NCBI RefSeq assembly: GCF_009909205.1
Contig: NZ_JAAAPN010000002.1
Location: 310,001 to 374,000, forward strand
From: Aquabacterium fontiphilum
GTDB taxonomy: Bacteria > Pseudomonadota > Gammaproteobacteria > Burkholderiales > Burkholderiaceae_C
Reading direction: 5' to 3'
DNA: 64,000 bases
Part shown: piece after piece, positions 7,470 through 18,356 of the stretch
Layout of the letters: each line of letters begins with the position of its first letter
Position numbering within the stretch: the first letter of the stretch is position 1
Translations under genes and position numbers: made by a program
The notes under the pieces: model-generated
What the model was told of the DNA's origin: nothing
The model's database searches: none
The model's input: only the letters and a program-made list of their open reading frames with translations

Positions 7470-8351
7470 TCAGAATCTGGCGGTGGGCGCCCGGTACACA
7501 CTGGTCAGCTCGCCTTGCGGGCCGAACAATCGGGTGCGCCACGTGTCCTCCAGCGCAGCCGTCACCTGCTGACGAGGATGGAAGCGCCGCCGCCAGAACT
7601 TGGGCATGTGTCGCAGTACGTTGCTGATCAAAGCTCTCCGGCCGAAGAGTGCCTGGTAGCCGCGTCGGTTTTCCTGGCGATTGAACAGCTGCCCCTCCTT
7701 GATCAGCAGGCGCAACCAGGCAGCCATCACGGGCAGCAAGACGAAAATGCCCACCAGCCAACCCGCCTGTTTACGCTCCTTCTGGGTGCCACCAATCAAC
7801 TCGAACACGTCGTAGGCCACGGACTTGTGTTCAAGCTCCTCCAGCGCGTGCCAGTACCAGAGCTGGAGCATCTGAGGATTCGATGACTCGGCCAGCCGTT
7901 GGTTGGTCAGCCATTCCTCCGCCAGATGGGCGGTGAAGTGCTCCATCATGGTCGTGCAGGCCAGTTGCAGGCGAGGCGAGAATCGCTCAAGCTGGCGCAG
8001 ACCGAAGCGCACGTAGCGCGCCGGTAGGTCCACATCAAACCCGTGTTCACGGAAGACGTCGTTGAGGCGCTCGTGCTCACGCCCGTGCAGGGCCTCCTGC
8101 CCCATGAAGCCCGATACCTGGGCTTTGAGCACTGGATCCTGAATGCGATCCCGGAAGTGGCGCACCGACTCCATGAAGAACCGCTCGCCCGGCGGAAAGA
8201 TTCCGGAGAAAACGACGAACAGCAGGCTGGCCAATGGGTTGCCGTCGTAGAAGAAATAGCGCTCGGTATCGCGGGGAAATTGGAAATCGATATGGCGGGG
8301 CGGGATGCCGACCTCGGCGCTGGTGAGCGGGCGGGTGGTCGTGTCTGGCAT
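7470..8351 (-). CDS. Metal-dependent hydrolase family protein
   Basis: A 293-residue protein of the family annotated as metal-dependent hydrolase (PF10118). Clustered His/Glu motifs, EALHGREHERLND, MMEHFTAHLAEEW and WHALEELEHKS, look like a ferritin-type di-metal site on helices. A hydrophobic segment near residue 205 (AGWLVGIFVLLPVMAAWL) suggests membrane association. The start was placed at 8351 because GGAGAA lies just upstream. It is divergent from a TetR-type regulator with a palindrome between them, so it is the probable target of that regulator. The substrate is unknown. Confidence 0.75.
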   Translation of the reverse strand: MPDTTTRPLTSAEVGIPPRHIDFQFPRDTERYFFYDGNPLASLLFVVFSGIFPPGERFFMESVRHFRDRIQDPVLKAQVSGFMGQEALHGREHERLNDVFREHGFDVDLPARYVRFGLRQLERFSPRLQLACTTMMEHFTAHLAEEWLTNQRLAESSNPQMLQLWYWHALEELEHKSVAYDVFELIGGTQKERKQAGWLVGIFVLLPVMAAWLRLLIKEGQLFNRQENRRGYQALFGRRALISNVLRHMPKFWRRRFHPRQQVTAALEDTWRTRLFGPQGELTSVYRAPTARF

Positions 8352-8417
8352 GGCGGGTTCTCCGGCTGGGCGCTCACACGTACGACTGACGTGCACGATA
8401 ATCAGCGACAGTGTGTT

Positions 8418-8433
8418 CCGAATGTTTGTTCGG
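8418..8433. promoter_or_regulatory. Candidate TetR operator
   Basis: A perfect inverted repeat CCGAA-N6-TTCGG lies in the 118-base gap between the divergent hydrolase and TetR genes. A further TTCGGAT half-site follows at 8440-8446. Position and symmetry fit an operator controlling one or both genes. Confidence 0.5.
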
Positions 8434-8469
8434 ATTCAATTCGGATCACGTGTCCCTCGCCGCAGCCCG

Positions 8470-9129
8470 ATGCCCATGCCCCGCATTCCCCGACAGCAGC
8501 GCGCCAAGTCCACCGTCGATTCCATTGTGGAGGCCGGCTTCATCAGTCTGAGCCGACATGGGCTGGCCGGAACGACCACCAAGCACATAGCCGACATTGC
8601 CGGCGTCAGTGTCGGTTCGTTGTACGAGTATTTCAGGAACAAGGAAGCCATCTACGAGGCCATGCAGGCCCGTTTTGTACGGGACCTGATCGGTGTATTG
8701 CAGCCCCTGACGCCGCGCATCGTGCGGCTGCCGTTGACAGAGGCCATCCCGGTCCTTTTGTATGACGTGCAGGCGCTGCTGCTGCGTGACGACCAGCGCT
8801 ACCTGAGGTATGCCCGCGAGGTGTTCAACGCCGATGTGCGTTTTGAGCTCAACGATGTGTCTCGGTCCTTGGGCGACATCGTTGTGCAGTACCTGCTGCA
8901 TAACCCGCAGTACGCCGGTCTGCAGCGACTGGCGGCCATGAGCTACATCTTCGTCAATGCCGGGATGTATACCGTGATCCGCCACATGTCAGATCCCAAC
9001 CCGCCGGTGACGTATGACGATCTGGTGGATGGTTTGGCGCACATGGTCAGCCATTACGTCCGCATGGAGCGTCAGTTGGCCAGGCGACAGCAGGCGGCAT
9101 CCGAGGGGGGCGTGGCCCATCGCCCGTGA
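8470..9129 (+). CDS. TetR-family transcriptional regulator
   Basis: A 219-residue regulator. The N-terminal helix-turn-helix covers about residues 14-60 (STVDSIVEAGFISLSRHGLAGTTTKHIADIAGVSVGSLYEYFRNKEAIYEAM), the classic TetR signature. The C-terminal all-helical domain would bind an effector. The ATG at 8470 leaves a short basic N-terminus (MPMPRIPRQQRAK); the frame is open further upstream but would run across the operator-like palindrome. Divergent from the metal-dependent hydrolase. Confidence 0.9.
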   Translation: MPMPRIPRQQRAKSTVDSIVEAGFISLSRHGLAGTTTKHIADIAGVSVGSLYEYFRNKEAIYEAMQARFVRDLIGVLQPLTPRIVRLPLTEAIPVLLYDVQALLLRDDQRYLRYAREVFNADVRFELNDVSRSLGDIVVQYLLHNPQYAGLQRLAAMSYIFVNAGMYTVIRHMSDPNPPVTYDDLVDGLAHMVSHYVRMERQLARRQQAASEGGVAHRP

Positions 9130-9132
9130 GGC

Positions 9133-9591
9133 TCAGGGCGTCTGGAGAGCGTCGGCTACGCGCGCGTCAAGTTGCGCCAAAGGCACGGCAAGCCGGGCAG
9201 CCGCATCCGCGACGGTGCGCTGAGCCGGAGCCCAGACAGGGGCCGGCCAGCGGGCATCCCAGTCAAAACGGGCGATCACGTGCCAGTGCAGGTGCGGCAC
9301 CATGTTGCCCAGCGACGCCAGGTTGATCTTGCTGGGCTTGAGGTTGTCGCGCAGGACCGTTTCGACCTTGGCCACCGCCCGCATGAGTTGGCTGCGCTGT
9401 TCGGGCGGCAGATCGGTCCATTCAGCCACGTGTGCGTTCCAGATGACGCGGTAGAAAGCGGGATGATCCGCGTCTTCGGCACGAATGATGCGCAAGTCTG
9501 GCGTACGCAAGATGAGCACGCCACCCGTTTGTTCGCACAGCTCGCAGCCGGGCACCTTGCTTGTCTCTCCACCCGACAACGCCAAGCTCAC
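9133..9591 (-). CDS. HIT-family protein
   Basis: A 152-residue histidine-triad protein. The active-site motif HLHWHV is at about residues 100-105, and an N-terminal CELCEQ pair may bind metal. HIT proteins hydrolyse or transfer nucleotidyl groups; the nucleotide used here is unknown. Start GTG at 9591 overlaps the stop of the upstream FAD/Fe-S oxidoreductase as GTGA, so the pair is translationally coupled. Longer in-frame starts would run deep into that gene and were rejected. Confidence 0.88.
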   Translation of the reverse strand: MSLALSGGETSKVPGCELCEQTGGVLILRTPDLRIIRAEDADHPAFYRVIWNAHVAEWTDLPPEQRSQLMRAVAKVETVLRDNLKPSKINLASLGNMVPHLHWHVIARFDWDARWPAPVWAPAQRTVADAAARLAVPLAQLDARVADALQTP

Positions 9592-12500
9592 ACCAGCACC
9601 CGTTCGATGCCACCGGCGTTGGCGCGATCCACATACTCGCGCATCCAGTTCTCGCCCAGGATCTGGTTGGCCATCTCGACGACGATGTAGTCCGCTTCGA
9701 GCAAGCCGTTCTGCGTGTCTTCGCCATAGCGGCTCAGGCCTTGCAGACACGCCGGGCACGAGGTCAGGATCTTCACGTTGTCCTTCGGCGCGATCAGGCC
9801 CTGCTCGCGCAGCGCCTTCTCACCCTTGCGGATCTCTTCTTCCTTGCGGAAGCGCACCTGGGTGGAGATGTCGGGGCGGTTCACGGCCAGCGTGCCGGCC
9901 TCGCCACAGCAGCGGTCCGACTTGATCACGCTGTCGCCCACGAGCGCCTTCACCGTTTTCATCGGATCCTGCAGCTTCATCGGCGAGTGGCAGGGGTCGT
10001 GATACAGGTAGGCGTCCTTGCCTTGCAGGGTGATGCCCTTTTCCAGCAGGTACTCGTGGATGTCGATGATGCGACAGCCCGGGAAGATCTTGTCGAACTG
10101 GTAGCCCTGCAGCTGGTCATAGCAGGTGCCGCAGCTCACCACCACCGTCTTGATGTCCAGGTAGTTCAGCGTGTTGGCCACGCGGTGGAACAGCACCCGG
10201 TTGTCGGTGATCATCTTCTCGGCCTTGTCGAACTGGCCGGCGCCGCGCTGCGGGTAGCCGCAGCACAGGTAGCCCGGCGGCAGCACGGTCTGCACGCCTG
10301 CATGCCACAGCATGGCCTGCGTGGCCAGGCCCACCTGGCTGAACAGGCGCTCCGAGCCGCAGCCGGGGAAGTAGAACACCGCCTCGGTATCGGCCGTGGT
10401 CTGCTTGGGGTCGCGGATGATGGGGACGTAGTCCTTGTCTTCGATGTCCAAGAGCGCGCGCGCCGTCTTCTTGGGCAGGCCGCCCGGCATCTTCTTGTTG
10501 ATGAAGTGAATGACCTGTTCCTTGATCGGGGCCGGGCCATGCGAGGCGGGCGGGGCAATCGTCTGCTTGCGCGCCACCACCTTCATCACGTCGTTGGCCA
10601 CGCGCTGCAGGGGCATGGCCACGTCCACCAGCGCCGAGCGGATCAGCTTGATGGTCTGCGGGTTGTTGGTGTTGAGCATGGCCATGCCTGCCGCGCCAGC
10701 CGGGCGGAAGCTCTTCTTGCCCATCTTGCTCAACAGGTTGCGCATGTTCATCGACACGTCGCCGAAGTCGATCTTGACCGGGCAGGGCGTGTAGCACTTG
10801 TGGCAGACCGTGCAGTGCTCGGCCACGTCCTCGAACTCGGACCAGTGCTCGATGGACACGCCCCGGCGCGTCTGCTCTTCGTACAGGAAAGCCTCGACCA
10901 GCAGCGAGGTGGCCAGGATCTTGTTGCGCGGGCTGTAGAGCAGGTTGGCGCGCGGCACATGCGTGGCGCACACCGGTTTGCACTTGCCGCAGCGCAGGCA
11001 GTCCTTGACCGAATCGGCGATGGCGCCGATGTCGCTTTGCTGCATGATCAGCGACTCATGGCCCATCAGGCCAAACGAGGGTGTGTAGGCCTCGGTCAGG
11101 TCGGCCGCGTGCACGTCGTCGCCCAATTGCTTCAGGGCGGCGCCGCGCAGCAGCTTGCCCTTGTTGAAGCGGCCTTCGGGGTCAACTTTCAGCTTGTAGG
11201 CCGTGAAGTTGGCGATCTCGTCGTCGGTCAGGAACTCGAGCTTGGTGATGCCGATGCCGTGCTCGCCCGAGATCACGCCGTCGAGCGAACGCGCCAGCTT
11301 CATGATGCGGGCCACGGCTTCGTGAGCCGTCTGCAGCATCTCGTAGTTGTCGCTGTTGACCGGGATGTTGGTGTGCACATTGCCGTCGCCGGCGTGCATG
11401 TGCAGGGCCACCCACACGCGGCCGCGCAGCACCTGCTTGTGGATGCGCTTGAGCTCGTCGATCACGGCCGCCAGCGCGGCGCCATTGAAGACCTTGGCCA
11501 GTTCGTCGCGGATCTCTTTCTTCCAGCTGGCGCGGATGGACCATGTCTGCAACAAGTTGAAGACCGTGTCCCCGACTGCCGGCGTGTAGCTGCCGTTGCG
11601 GTGCTGCTCGTAGCCCAGGGCCACCAACTGGTCTCCGACCTGGGCGAGTGGGGTGTCGAGGTGGTCGTACAGGAACTGCCACCGCTCACGCACCGCCTGC
11701 AGATGTTGCAGCGCGAAGCCGACCTTCTCGGCCAGGGCTTCGGGGCTGGGGAGTTCGGCCGGGTCTTCGACCTTGCCAAGCGGCAGGTTGCCGGCCTTGA
11801 ACAGCGCCTCGAACGCATCCACCAGCGCGAGCTTGTTGCGCAGGCTCAGCTCGATGTTGATGCGCTCAATGCCCAGGGTGTACTCGCCCATGCGCGGCAG
11901 CGGGATCACCACGTCTTCGTTCACCTTGAAGGCGTTGGTGTGCTTGGCAATGGCGGCTGTGCGCTTGCGGTCGGCCCAGAACTTCTTGCGTGCGTCGGCG
12001 CTGACGGCCACGAAGCCTTCGCCGCTGCGGCCGTTGGCCAGGCGGATGACCTCGCTGGTGGCGCGGGCCACGCGGTCTTCGTCATCGCCCACGATGTCGC
12101 CGATCAGCACCATCTTGGGCAGGGTGCCGCGCTTGCTCTTGGTGGCGTAGCCCACCGCGCGCAGGTATCGGTCGTCGAGGTGCTCCAGACCGGCCAGAAT
12201 GGCGCCACCCGGCTGCTTCATCTCCTCGAACATGAAGTCCTTGATCTCGACGATCGAGGGCACGGCTTCTGTCGGGTTGCCAAAGAACTCCAGGCACACC
12301 GTGCGCGTGTGGCTGGGCATGCGGTGCACGATCCAGCGTGCGCTGGTGATCAGGCCGTCGCAGCCTTCCTTCTGGATGCCGGGCAGGCCGGCCAGGAACT
12401 TGTCGGTGACGTCCTTGCCCAGGCCTTCCTTGCGGAACACGCGCCCGGGGATGTCGAGCTTGTCGGTGCGCAGGTGGGTCTTGCCGTCAGCCGCGTAGTA

Positions 12501-13571
12501 GCGCAGCTCGAAGTTGGCGACCTCCACATCGTGGATCTTGCCCAGGTTGTGGTTGAGGCGCACCACCTCCAGCCATTCGGCGTCGGGCGTGACCATGCGC
12601 CACGAAGCGAGGTTGTCCAGCGCGGTGCCCCACAGCACGGCCTTCTTGCCGCCGGCGTTCATGGCAATGTTGCCACCGATGCACGACGCCTCGGCGGAGG
12701 TCGGGTCGACCGCGAACACATAGCCGCCGCGCTCGGCCGCATCGGCCACCCGCTGGGTGACCACGCCCGCGCCCGTCCAGACGGTGGCCACAGGCTTGTC
12801 CACGCCGGGCAGGTTGACCAGCTCGACCTCGGTCATCTGCTCGAGCTTTTCGGTGTTGATGACCGCGCTCTTCCAGGTCAGTGGCACGGCGCCGCCGGTG
12901 TAGCCGGTGCCGCCGCCACGGGGGATGATGGTCAGGCCAAGCTCGACGCAGCCCTTGACCAGGCCAGCCATCTCTTCTTCGGTGTCGGGCGTCAACACGA
13001 CGAAGGGGTATTCGACACGCCAGTCGGTGGCGTCGGTCACGTGCGAGACGCGGCTGAGGCCATCGAACTTGATGTTGTCGGCCTGGGTGACCTTGCGCAG
13101 CACCTTGGTGGCGCGGTCGCGCAGTGCGGCGACTTCGTCGAAGTTGCGTGCAAAGCGGTCGACCGCCTGGCGTGCGGCGTCCAGCAGTTCGCCCACCAGC
13201 TTGTCGCGGGCGGCATCAGCGGCCGGATTGCGGCGCTTGTTCACCTCGCCCAGGCGATGGTGCAGGGCTTCGATCAACTGGCCGCGGCGCTTGGTGTGCT
13301 TGAGCAGGTCGTCCTGCAGGTAAGGGTTGCGCTGCACCACCCAAACGTCGCCCAGCACCTCGTAGAGCATGCGGGCCGAGCGGCCAGTCTGGCGCTCGGT
13401 GCGCAGCAGGCTCAGCACCTCCCAGGCACGCTGGCCCAGTAGGCGCTGGACGATCTCGCGGTCCGAGAACGAGGTGTAGTTGTATGGAATCTCGCGCAGG
13501 CGGGGCTGGCCGTCGTCGTGGGCGTCGGCGGCCTGGGCGGTCATGTGGGTCAGCTCGGTGGGTGCATTCAT
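9588..13571 (-). CDS. Giant FAD-linked oxidase / Fe-S oxidoreductase (DUF3683 type)
   Basis: A 1327-residue fused flavoprotein. In order: a DUF3683-like N-terminus ([19 protein letters not shown]); an FAD_binding_4 domain near residues 230-420 ([17 protein letters not shown]); the FAD-oxidase C-terminal domain ([13 protein letters not shown]); two 4Fe-4S sites ([22 protein letters not shown]); and two CCG cysteine-rich domains ([21 protein letters not shown]). This combines the parts of D-lactate/glycolate or 2-hydroxyglutarate dehydrogenases with their GlpC-like partner in one chain. It probably oxidises a 2-hydroxy acid and passes electrons to the chain; the substrate is not deducible. Start at MNAPTELTH. 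Confidence 0.9.
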   Translation of the reverse strand: MNAPTELTHMTAQAADAHDDGQPRLREIPYNYTSFSDREIVQRLLGQRAWEVLSLLRTERQTGRSARMLYEVLGDVWVVQRNPYLQDDLLKHTKRRGQLIEALHHRLGEVNKRRNPAADAARDKLVGELLDAARQAVDRFARNFDEVAALRDRATKVLRKVTQADNIKFDGLSRVSHVTDATDWRVEYPFVVLTPDTEEEMAGLVKGCVELGLTIIPRGGGTGYTGGAVPLTWKSAVINTEKLEQMTEVELVNLPGVDKPVATVWTGAGVVTQRVADAAERGGYVFAVDPTSAEASCIGGNIAMNAGGKKAVLWGTALDNLASWRMVTPDAEWLEVVRLNHNLGKIHDVEVANFELRYYAADGKTHLRTDKLDIPGRVFRKEGLGKDVTDKFLAGLPGIQKEGCDGLITSARWIVHRMPSHTRTVCLEFFGNPTEAVPSIVEIKDFMFEEMKQPGGAILAGLEHLDDRYLRAVGYATKSKRGTLPKMVLIGDIVGDDEDRVARATSEVIRLANGRSGEGFVAVSADARKKFWADRKRTAAIAKHTNAFKVNEDVVIPLPRMGEYTLGIERINIELSLRNKLALVDAFEALFKAGNLPLGKVEDPAELPSPEALAEKVGFALQHLQAVRERWQFLYDHLDTPLAQVGDQLVALGYEQHRNGSYTPAVGDTVFNLLQTWSIRASWKKEIRDELAKVFNGAALAAVIDELKRIHKQVLRGRVWVALHMHAGDGNVHTNIPVNSDNYEMLQTAHEAVARIMKLARSLDGVISGEHGIGITKLEFLTDDEIANFTAYKLKVDPEGRFNKGKLLRGAALKQLGDDVHAADLTEAYTPSFGLMGHESLIMQQSDIGAIADSVKDCLRCGKCKPVCATHVPRANLLYSPRNKILATSLLVEAFLYEEQTRRGVSIEHWSEFEDVAEHCTVCHKCYTPCPVKIDFGDVSMNMRNLLSKMGKKSFRPAGAAGMAMLNTNNPQTIKLIRSALVDVAMPLQRVANDVMKVVARKQTIAPPASHGPAPIKEQVIHFINKKMPGGLPKKTARALLDIEDKDYVPIIRDPKQTTADTEAVFYFPGCGSERLFSQVGLATQAMLWHAGVQTVLPPGYLCCGYPQRGAGQFDKAEKMITDNRVLFHRVANTLNYLDIKTVVVSCGTCYDQLQGYQFDKIFPGCRIIDIHEYLLEKGITLQGKDAYLYHDPCHSPMKLQDPMKTVKALVGDSVIKSDRCCGEAGTLAVNRPDISTQVRFRKEEEIRKGEKALREQGLIAPKDNVKILTSCPACLQGLSRYGEDTQNGLLEADYIVVEMANQILGENWMREYVDRANAGGIERVLV

Positions 13572-13801
13572 GAGGACGCCAGTCGCGACAACCGGAAAAG
13601 GCCGGAAAAACGGTGAAACTGGCGCAGGCGCGGCTGGCGCGTGCTGCCTGTGGGGAGAGAATTTCGCGACTGAGGCGAGATGGTACCGCAGGCCACCTGG
13701 CCCTTCCCTGGAAAAGGGCACTTCAGTCCACCTTGTGGCGCCTTTTGGGGAGCGGGTGGCTTGCTATGCTGAACCACCTTTTTTGACTGGTTGGTAGTTT
13801 C
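13572..13801. other. Divergent intergenic region
   Basis: This 230-base gap lies between the leftward FAD/Fe-S oxidoreductase and the rightward phosphodiesterase. It should hold both promoters. A TATGCT hexamer near 13765 is a possible rightward -10; I could not pair it with a convincing -35. No gene or repeat was seen. Confidence 0.35.
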
Positions 13802-14596
13802 ATGTCGGAATGGCCCTATCCCTGCTGGATCGCGCACCGTGGCGCGGGCACCCTGGCGCCGGAAAACACCCTGGCGGCCTTCCGCATGGGCGCGGACCAC
13901 GGTTTTGCGATGTTCGAGTGCGACGTCAAGCTCAGCGCGGACGGTGAGCCCTTTCTGCTGCACGATGCCGAGCTGGACCGCACCACCAACGGCCAGGGCG
14001 TGGCCGGGCTGCTCAGCTGGGACGCCCTGTCGCGGCTGGACGCCGGCAGCTGGCATGGCCGCGTGCACGCCGGTGAGCCGCTCCTGCGGCTGGAGGCGCT
14101 GTCGCGCTGGCTTCAGGCCTTGGGTTTGCTGGCCAATCTCGAGATCAAGCCCACGCCGGGCGAAGAGTCGCGCACGGGGCGCGTGGTCGCGCAGCATGTG
14201 GCCCGTCTGTGGGGCGGCGCGGCCGTCAAGCCGCTGTTGAGTTCATTCAGTGTGGACGCGTTGGCCGCAGCGGCCGCCGCTCAGCCCGAGTTGCCCCGGG
14301 CCTTGCTGCTGGACCGTTGGCTCGTGGACGGCATTGACCTGGCGCGCCAACTTGGCTGCGTGGCCATGGTGGTGCACCACGCCTTTCTCGATGCCAAGCG
14401 CATCGACGCCATGCACGAAGCCGGTTTCCGGGTGCTGACCTATACGGTCAACGAGTCCAATCGGGCCGACACGCTGTGGGAGGCCGGTCTGGACGGCCTG
14501 ATCACCGACCGGGTGGATCTGTTCGAGCCGCAAGCGCGCCTGGGTGTGCACCCGGGGCGCTTCCTGCAGATTTCGTCGCTGGCCGACGCGGTCTGA
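13802..14596 (+). CDS. ugpQ: Glycerophosphodiester phosphodiesterase
   Basis: A 264-residue cytosolic GDPD-family enzyme that splits glycerophosphodiesters into glycerol-3-phosphate and an alcohol. The signature is clear: AHRGAGTLAPENTLAAF at residues 11-27, FECDVKLSADGEPFLLHD with the acidic pair and second catalytic His, then LEIKPTPG and the barrel-closing LDGLITDRVDLF. No signal peptide, which favours the cytosolic UgpQ type over periplasmic GlpQ. It stands alone between divergent and convergent neighbours. Confidence 0.9.
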   Translation: MSEWPYPCWIAHRGAGTLAPENTLAAFRMGADHGFAMFECDVKLSADGEPFLLHDAELDRTTNGQGVAGLLSWDALSRLDAGSWHGRVHAGEPLLRLEALSRWLQALGLLANLEIKPTPGEESRTGRVVAQHVARLWGGAAVKPLLSSFSVDALAAAAAAQPELPRALLLDRWLVDGIDLARQLGCVAMVVHHAFLDAKRIDAMHEAGFRVLTYTVNESNRADTLWEAGLDGLITDRVDLFEPQARLGVHPGRFLQISSLADAV

Positions 14597-14644
14597 GCAG
14601 TCGGTGGCCCTGGGCCCGCCGGGTGATCACCTCGGCCTGTGCCC

Positions 14645-16033
14645 TCAGGCCAGCGCGCTCAGCAGCTTGCCGTGGATGCCGCCAAACCCGCCATTGCTCA
14701 TGCACAGGATGTGGTCGCCTGGCCGGGCCGCCTTGACCACCTTGGCCACCAGCGCGTCGATGGTGTCGGCCACCACGGCACGCTCGCCCATTTCCGCCAA
14801 TGCCTCATGGGCATCCCAGCCCAGCCCGCCCGAGTGGCAGAAGGCCAGGTCCGCCTCTTCGAGCGACCAGGGCAGTTGGGCCTTCATCGTGCCCAGCTTC
14901 ATGGTGTTGGAGCGGGGCTCGAACACGGCCAGGATACGGGCGTCGGGCCCGACCTTCTGCCGCAGGCCGTCCATCGTGGTGCGGATGGCCGTCGGGTGGT
15001 GGGCAAAGTCGTCGTAGACGGTGATGCCGCGCACCTCGCCTTTGGTTTCCATGCGGCGCTTGACGTTGGCAAAGCGGGCCAGGGCCTCGCAGGCCTGCTG
15101 GGGCGCCACCCCCACGTGCTCGGCCGCCGCGATGGCCGCCAGCGCGTTCATCTGGTTGTGCTCGCCCATCAGGGCCCACTCCACGCGCCCCACCAGCACG
15201 CCGGCCTTGAGCACGTCAAACGCATGCGGCTCGCCACGGGCGCGGAAGCCCGGGGTGTCGCCGCGCACGCCAAAGCGCGCCACGTCGCTCCAGCAGCCAC
15301 GGGTCAGCACGCGCTCCAGTGCCTCTTCGCGGGCGTTGACCACCAGGCGGCCCGAGGCCGGCACGGTGCGCACCAGGTGGTGGAACTGCGTCTCGATGGC
15401 GGCCAGATCGGCAAAGATGTCGGCGTGGTCAAACTCGAGGTTGTTCAGCACCGCCGTGCGGGGGCGGTAGTGCACGAACTTGCTGCGCTTGTCGAAAAAC
15501 GCCGTGTCGTACTCGTCGGCCTCGATCACGAACGGGAAACCGCCAACTGGGCGCGCGGCGCCATCGCCTGAAGCCTCGGTGCGGCCCAGCCGGGCCGACA
15601 CGCCGAAGTTCTCGGGCACGCCACCCACCAGAAAGCCAGGCTCCTGCCCACAGGCTTCCAGAATCCACGTCAGCATCGAGGTGGTGGTGGTCTTGCCATG
15701 GGTGCCGGCCACGGCCAGCACATGGCGGCCTTGCAGCACATGCTCGCTCAGCCATTGCGGGCCGCTGGTGTAGGGCAGGCCGGCGTCCAGGATGGCCTCC
15801 ATCAGCGGGTTGCCGCGGCTGACCACATTGCCGATCACGAACAGATCGGGCTTCAATGCGATCTGGTCGGCACCATAGCCCTCGATCAGGTCGATGCCCA
15901 GCGCCCGCAACTGGTCGGACATGGGCGGGTAGACGCCGGCGTCGCAGCCGGTGACCCGGTGGCCGGCTTCGCGGGCCAGGGCCGCCACGCCACCCATGAA
16001 GGTGCCGCAGATGCCAAGAATGTGGATGTGCAT
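14645..16033 (-). CDS. mpl: UDP-N-acetylmuramate:murein tripeptide ligase Mpl
   Basis: A 462-residue Mur ligase that attaches recycled L-Ala-gamma-D-Glu-meso-DAP to UDP-MurNAc. The N-terminal Rossmann motif is HILGICGTFMGGVAALAREAGH, the ATP loop is AVAGTHGKTTTTSML, and the central FVIEADEYDTAFFDKRSKF is characteristic of Mpl rather than MurC. The C-terminal FEPRSNTMKLG region is also typical. The start at MHIHILG fits the family; the open frame extends 25 codons upstream without support. The hemL stop lies five bases upstream on the same strand, so the two are probably cotranscribed. Confidence 0.93.
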   Translation of the reverse strand: MHIHILGICGTFMGGVAALAREAGHRVTGCDAGVYPPMSDQLRALGIDLIEGYGADQIALKPDLFVIGNVVSRGNPLMEAILDAGLPYTSGPQWLSEHVLQGRHVLAVAGTHGKTTTTSMLTWILEACGQEPGFLVGGVPENFGVSARLGRTEASGDGAARPVGGFPFVIEADEYDTAFFDKRSKFVHYRPRTAVLNNLEFDHADIFADLAAIETQFHHLVRTVPASGRLVVNAREEALERVLTRGCWSDVARFGVRGDTPGFRARGEPHAFDVLKAGVLVGRVEWALMGEHNQMNALAAIAAAEHVGVAPQQACEALARFANVKRRMETKGEVRGITVYDDFAHHPTAIRTTMDGLRQKVGPDARILAVFEPRSNTMKLGTMKAQLPWSLEEADLAFCHSGGLGWDAHEALAEMGERAVVADTIDALVAKVVKAARPGDHILCMSNGGFGGIHGKLLSALA

Positions 16034-16037
16034 GGAA

Positions 16038-17330
16038 TCAGAGCTTTCGGAAGGCATTCGCCGCCGCTGCAAGCGTGTCGGCGATGTCCTGTTCGGTGTG
16101 GGCGGCACTCACGAAGCCCGCTTCGTACATGGCCGGCGCCAGGTACACGCCCTGGTCCAGCATCAGGTGGAAGAAGCGGTTGAAGGTGTCCGTGCCCTTG
16201 GCCATGACCTGCTGGTAGTTCTGCGGCAGCTCATCTGCAAAGAAAAAGCCGAACATGCCGCCTTCGCTGTCGGCCGTCAGTGTGACGCCTGCGCCTGCCG
16301 CGGCCTGCACAAAGCCGTTCATGAGTTGCTGGGTGCGCGCGGTCAGTTGCTCGAAGAAGCCAGGGCGCTGGATCAGCCTGAGCGTGGCCAGGCCGCAGGC
16401 GGTGGCCACCGGGTTGCCTGACAGGGTGCCAGCCTGGTAGACCGGGCCCAGTGGGGCCAGCCGTGACATCACCTCGCGGCTGGAGGCGAAGGCGGCCAGC
16501 GGCATGCCGCCGCCGATGACCTTGCCGAACACGCTCAGGTCAGGCTGGAAGCCGGGGATCAGCTGCGCGTACAGCCCCTGGGCGCTGCCCAGACCCACCC
16601 GGAAGCCGCTCATCACCTCGTCGAACACCAGCATGGCGCCGTGCTGCGAGCACAGCTCGCGCACGCGTTTCATGAACGGCACGCTGGCGCGCACGAAATT
16701 CATGTTGCCGGCAATCGGCTCGATCATCACGCAGGCGATGTCTGCGCCCTGAGAGGCGAAAGCCTGCTCGATCTGCTCGATGTCGTTGTAGGTCAGCACC
16801 AGGGTGTGCTGCACCACCTCGGCCGGCACGCCGGCGCTGGTGGGATGGCCGAAAGTGGCCAGGCCCGAGCCAGCCTTGACCAGCAGGGCATCGGCATGGC
16901 CGTGGTAGCAGCCCTCGAACTTGATGATCTTGTTGCGGCCCGTGGCGCCACGCGCCAGACGGATGGCACTCATGCCGGCTTCGGTGCCCGAGCTGACCAG
17001 ACGCACTTGCTCGGCGCTGGGCACCAGCTTCAGGATCTCTTCGGCCAGTTCGATTTCGCGCTCGGTGGGCGCGCCGAACGAAAAGCCGTCCAGCGCAGCC
17101 TTCTGGACGGCCTCGACCACCTCGGGGTGGCCGTGACCCAGAATCATCGGGCCCCAGGAGCCGATGTAGTCGATGTAGCGCCGACCCTCGGCGTCCCAGA
17201 TGTACGGGCCTTGGGCGCGCTGGATGAAGCGGGGCGTGCCGCCGACCGCCTTGAAGGCGCGTACAGGCGAGTTCACGCCACCCGGGATGACGCGCTGGGC
17301 GCGTTCGAACAGCTGGGCGTTAGTGGACAT
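16038..17330 (-). CDS. hemL: Glutamate-1-semialdehyde 2,1-aminomutase
   Basis: A 430-residue PLP enzyme of the C5 haem pathway that converts glutamate-1-semialdehyde to 5-aminolevulinate. Motifs include [11 protein letters not shown] at the N-terminus, [22 protein letters not shown] and the PLP lysine in [15 protein letters not shown]. The start at [12 protein letters not shown] matches family members. Its first bases overlap the end of the upstream thiD-like gene by 11 bases, and mpl follows after four bases, suggesting one transcript thiD-hemL-mpl. Confidence 0.96.
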   Translation of the reverse strand: MSTNAQLFERAQRVIPGGVNSPVRAFKAVGGTPRFIQRAQGPYIWDAEGRRYIDYIGSWGPMILGHGHPEVVEAVQKAALDGFSFGAPTEREIELAEEILKLVPSAEQVRLVSSGTEAGMSAIRLARGATGRNKIIKFEGCYHGHADALLVKAGSGLATFGHPTSAGVPAEVVQHTLVLTYNDIEQIEQAFASQGADIACVMIEPIAGNMNFVRASVPFMKRVRELCSQHGAMLVFDEVMSGFRVGLGSAQGLYAQLIPGFQPDLSVFGKVIGGGMPLAAFASSREVMSRLAPLGPVYQAGTLSGNPVATACGLATLRLIQRPGFFEQLTARTQQLMNGFVQAAAGAGVTLTADSEGGMFGFFFADELPQNYQQVMAKGTDTFNRFFHLMLDQGVYLAPAMYEAGFVSAAHTEQDIADTLAAAANAFRKL

Positions 17331-18279
17331 TGCGGGTGGGGGTAGGGGGATGGTTCCCATCACTCGGGTCGCCGCCGAGGTCGGCGGCCAGTTCAGCTGC
17401 GCCGCCGTCTTCCGGTGCTTCGCCTGGCGGGAGGGCCCAGAAGAAGCGGTCCGGAACGACGCCGCCCATGCCCGGGCGAAAGCCTGCATCCAGCGATTGA
17501 TCCAGGAAGCTCAATGCCTCGGATACGGCGGCATCCAGCGGGGTGCCGCTGGACAGCACGGCCGCCAGCGCAGCCGACAAGGTGTCGCCCGCGCCCACGA
17601 AGCTGGCTTCGAAGCGCTCGAAACGCTCACCCGCAATGGCACCCTCGGGCGAAGCCAGCACGTTGTCGATGAACTGGTCGGGCAAACGCACACCGGTCAC
17701 GAAGACATAGCTGGCGCCATGCTCGGCGGCTGCCACGGCCAGCTCGCGGGCAGAGGGCTGCCGTTCGGCATCCCAGTCGGGGAGCAGAAAGTCGGTCAGC
17801 GTCTTGTGGTTGCCGGACAACACGAAGGTGCCCGGGAGGATGAGTTCGCGAAACGCGTCCAGGTAGGCCATCTGTTCGTCATCGCCCATCCACGAGAGGT
17901 TGGGCAGATGCGCCACAACCGGCACATCGGGGTAGTCGGACACCACTTCGGCCACCGCGCTGACCACGTCGGCGCTGCCGAGAAAACCCAGCTTCCAGGT
18001 GCTGGGTGTCACGTCTTCCAGCACCGATCGGGCCTGTTCGACCACGAGGTCGGCGTCCAGCGCCTGCGAATCGAAGACTTCCGCTGTGTCGCGGACGATG
18101 ACGCCCGTACACACGGGCAGCGCGTGGGCGCCCATGGCCGCCACGGTGGCAATGTCGGCCCCGAGCCCGGAGGCACCCGTGGGGTCGCTGGCGTTAAAGC
18201 ACAGCACGCAGGCCGGGGCCCCGCCGTCGGCGTCGGCTGTGGCGGGGGTGTCATCCGGGGCGTCGGAGGGGCTGGTCAT
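17320..18279 (-). CDS. thiD: Hydroxymethylpyrimidine/phosphomethylpyrimidine kinase
   Basis: A 319-residue ribokinase-fold enzyme of thiamine synthesis. Residues about 28-70 ([33 protein letters not shown]) match the ThiD substrate-binding start, and [12 protein letters not shown] carries the catalytic Asp and anion hole. It is longer than E. coli ThiD (266 residues) owing to a low-complexity N-terminus and a C-terminal extension. ATG at 18279 chosen; other starts only add low-complexity residues. It overlaps hemL by 11 bases. Confidence 0.85.
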   Translation of the reverse strand: MTSPSDAPDDTPATADADGGAPACVLCFNASDPTGASGLGADIATVAAMGAHALPVCTGVIVRDTAEVFDSQALDADLVVEQARSVLEDVTPSTWKLGFLGSADVVSAVAEVVSDYPDVPVVAHLPNLSWMGDDEQMAYLDAFRELILPGTFVLSGNHKTLTDFLLPDWDAERQPSARELAVAAAEHGASYVFVTGVRLPDQFIDNVLASPEGAIAGERFERFEASFVGAGDTLSAALAAVLSSGTPLDAAVSEALSFLDQSLDAGFRPGMGGVVPDRFFWALPPGEAPEDGGAAELAADLGGDPSDGNHPPTPTRNVH

Positions 18280-18356
18280 GCGGGGATGGGGTGAACGTGT
18301 GAGAAAGCTGTCTACCTTGCCCACAAACCCTTGCATTTGCAAGGGTGTGGGCTGGC

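Noticed and set aside
9592-9759. Longer HIT protein starting at 9759
   Set aside because: The extra 56 residues overlap the end of the oxidoreductase gene and are unlike HIT N-termini; GTG 9591 gives a GTGA coupled start.
9561-13442. A 1293-codon open frame on the strand opposite the FAD/Fe-S oxidoreductase
   Set aside because: It mirrors the real gene in a GC-rich genome: His/Val/Gly/Ala-rich, no domain motifs and no ribosome site, while the opposite strand has full FAD and Fe-S motifs.
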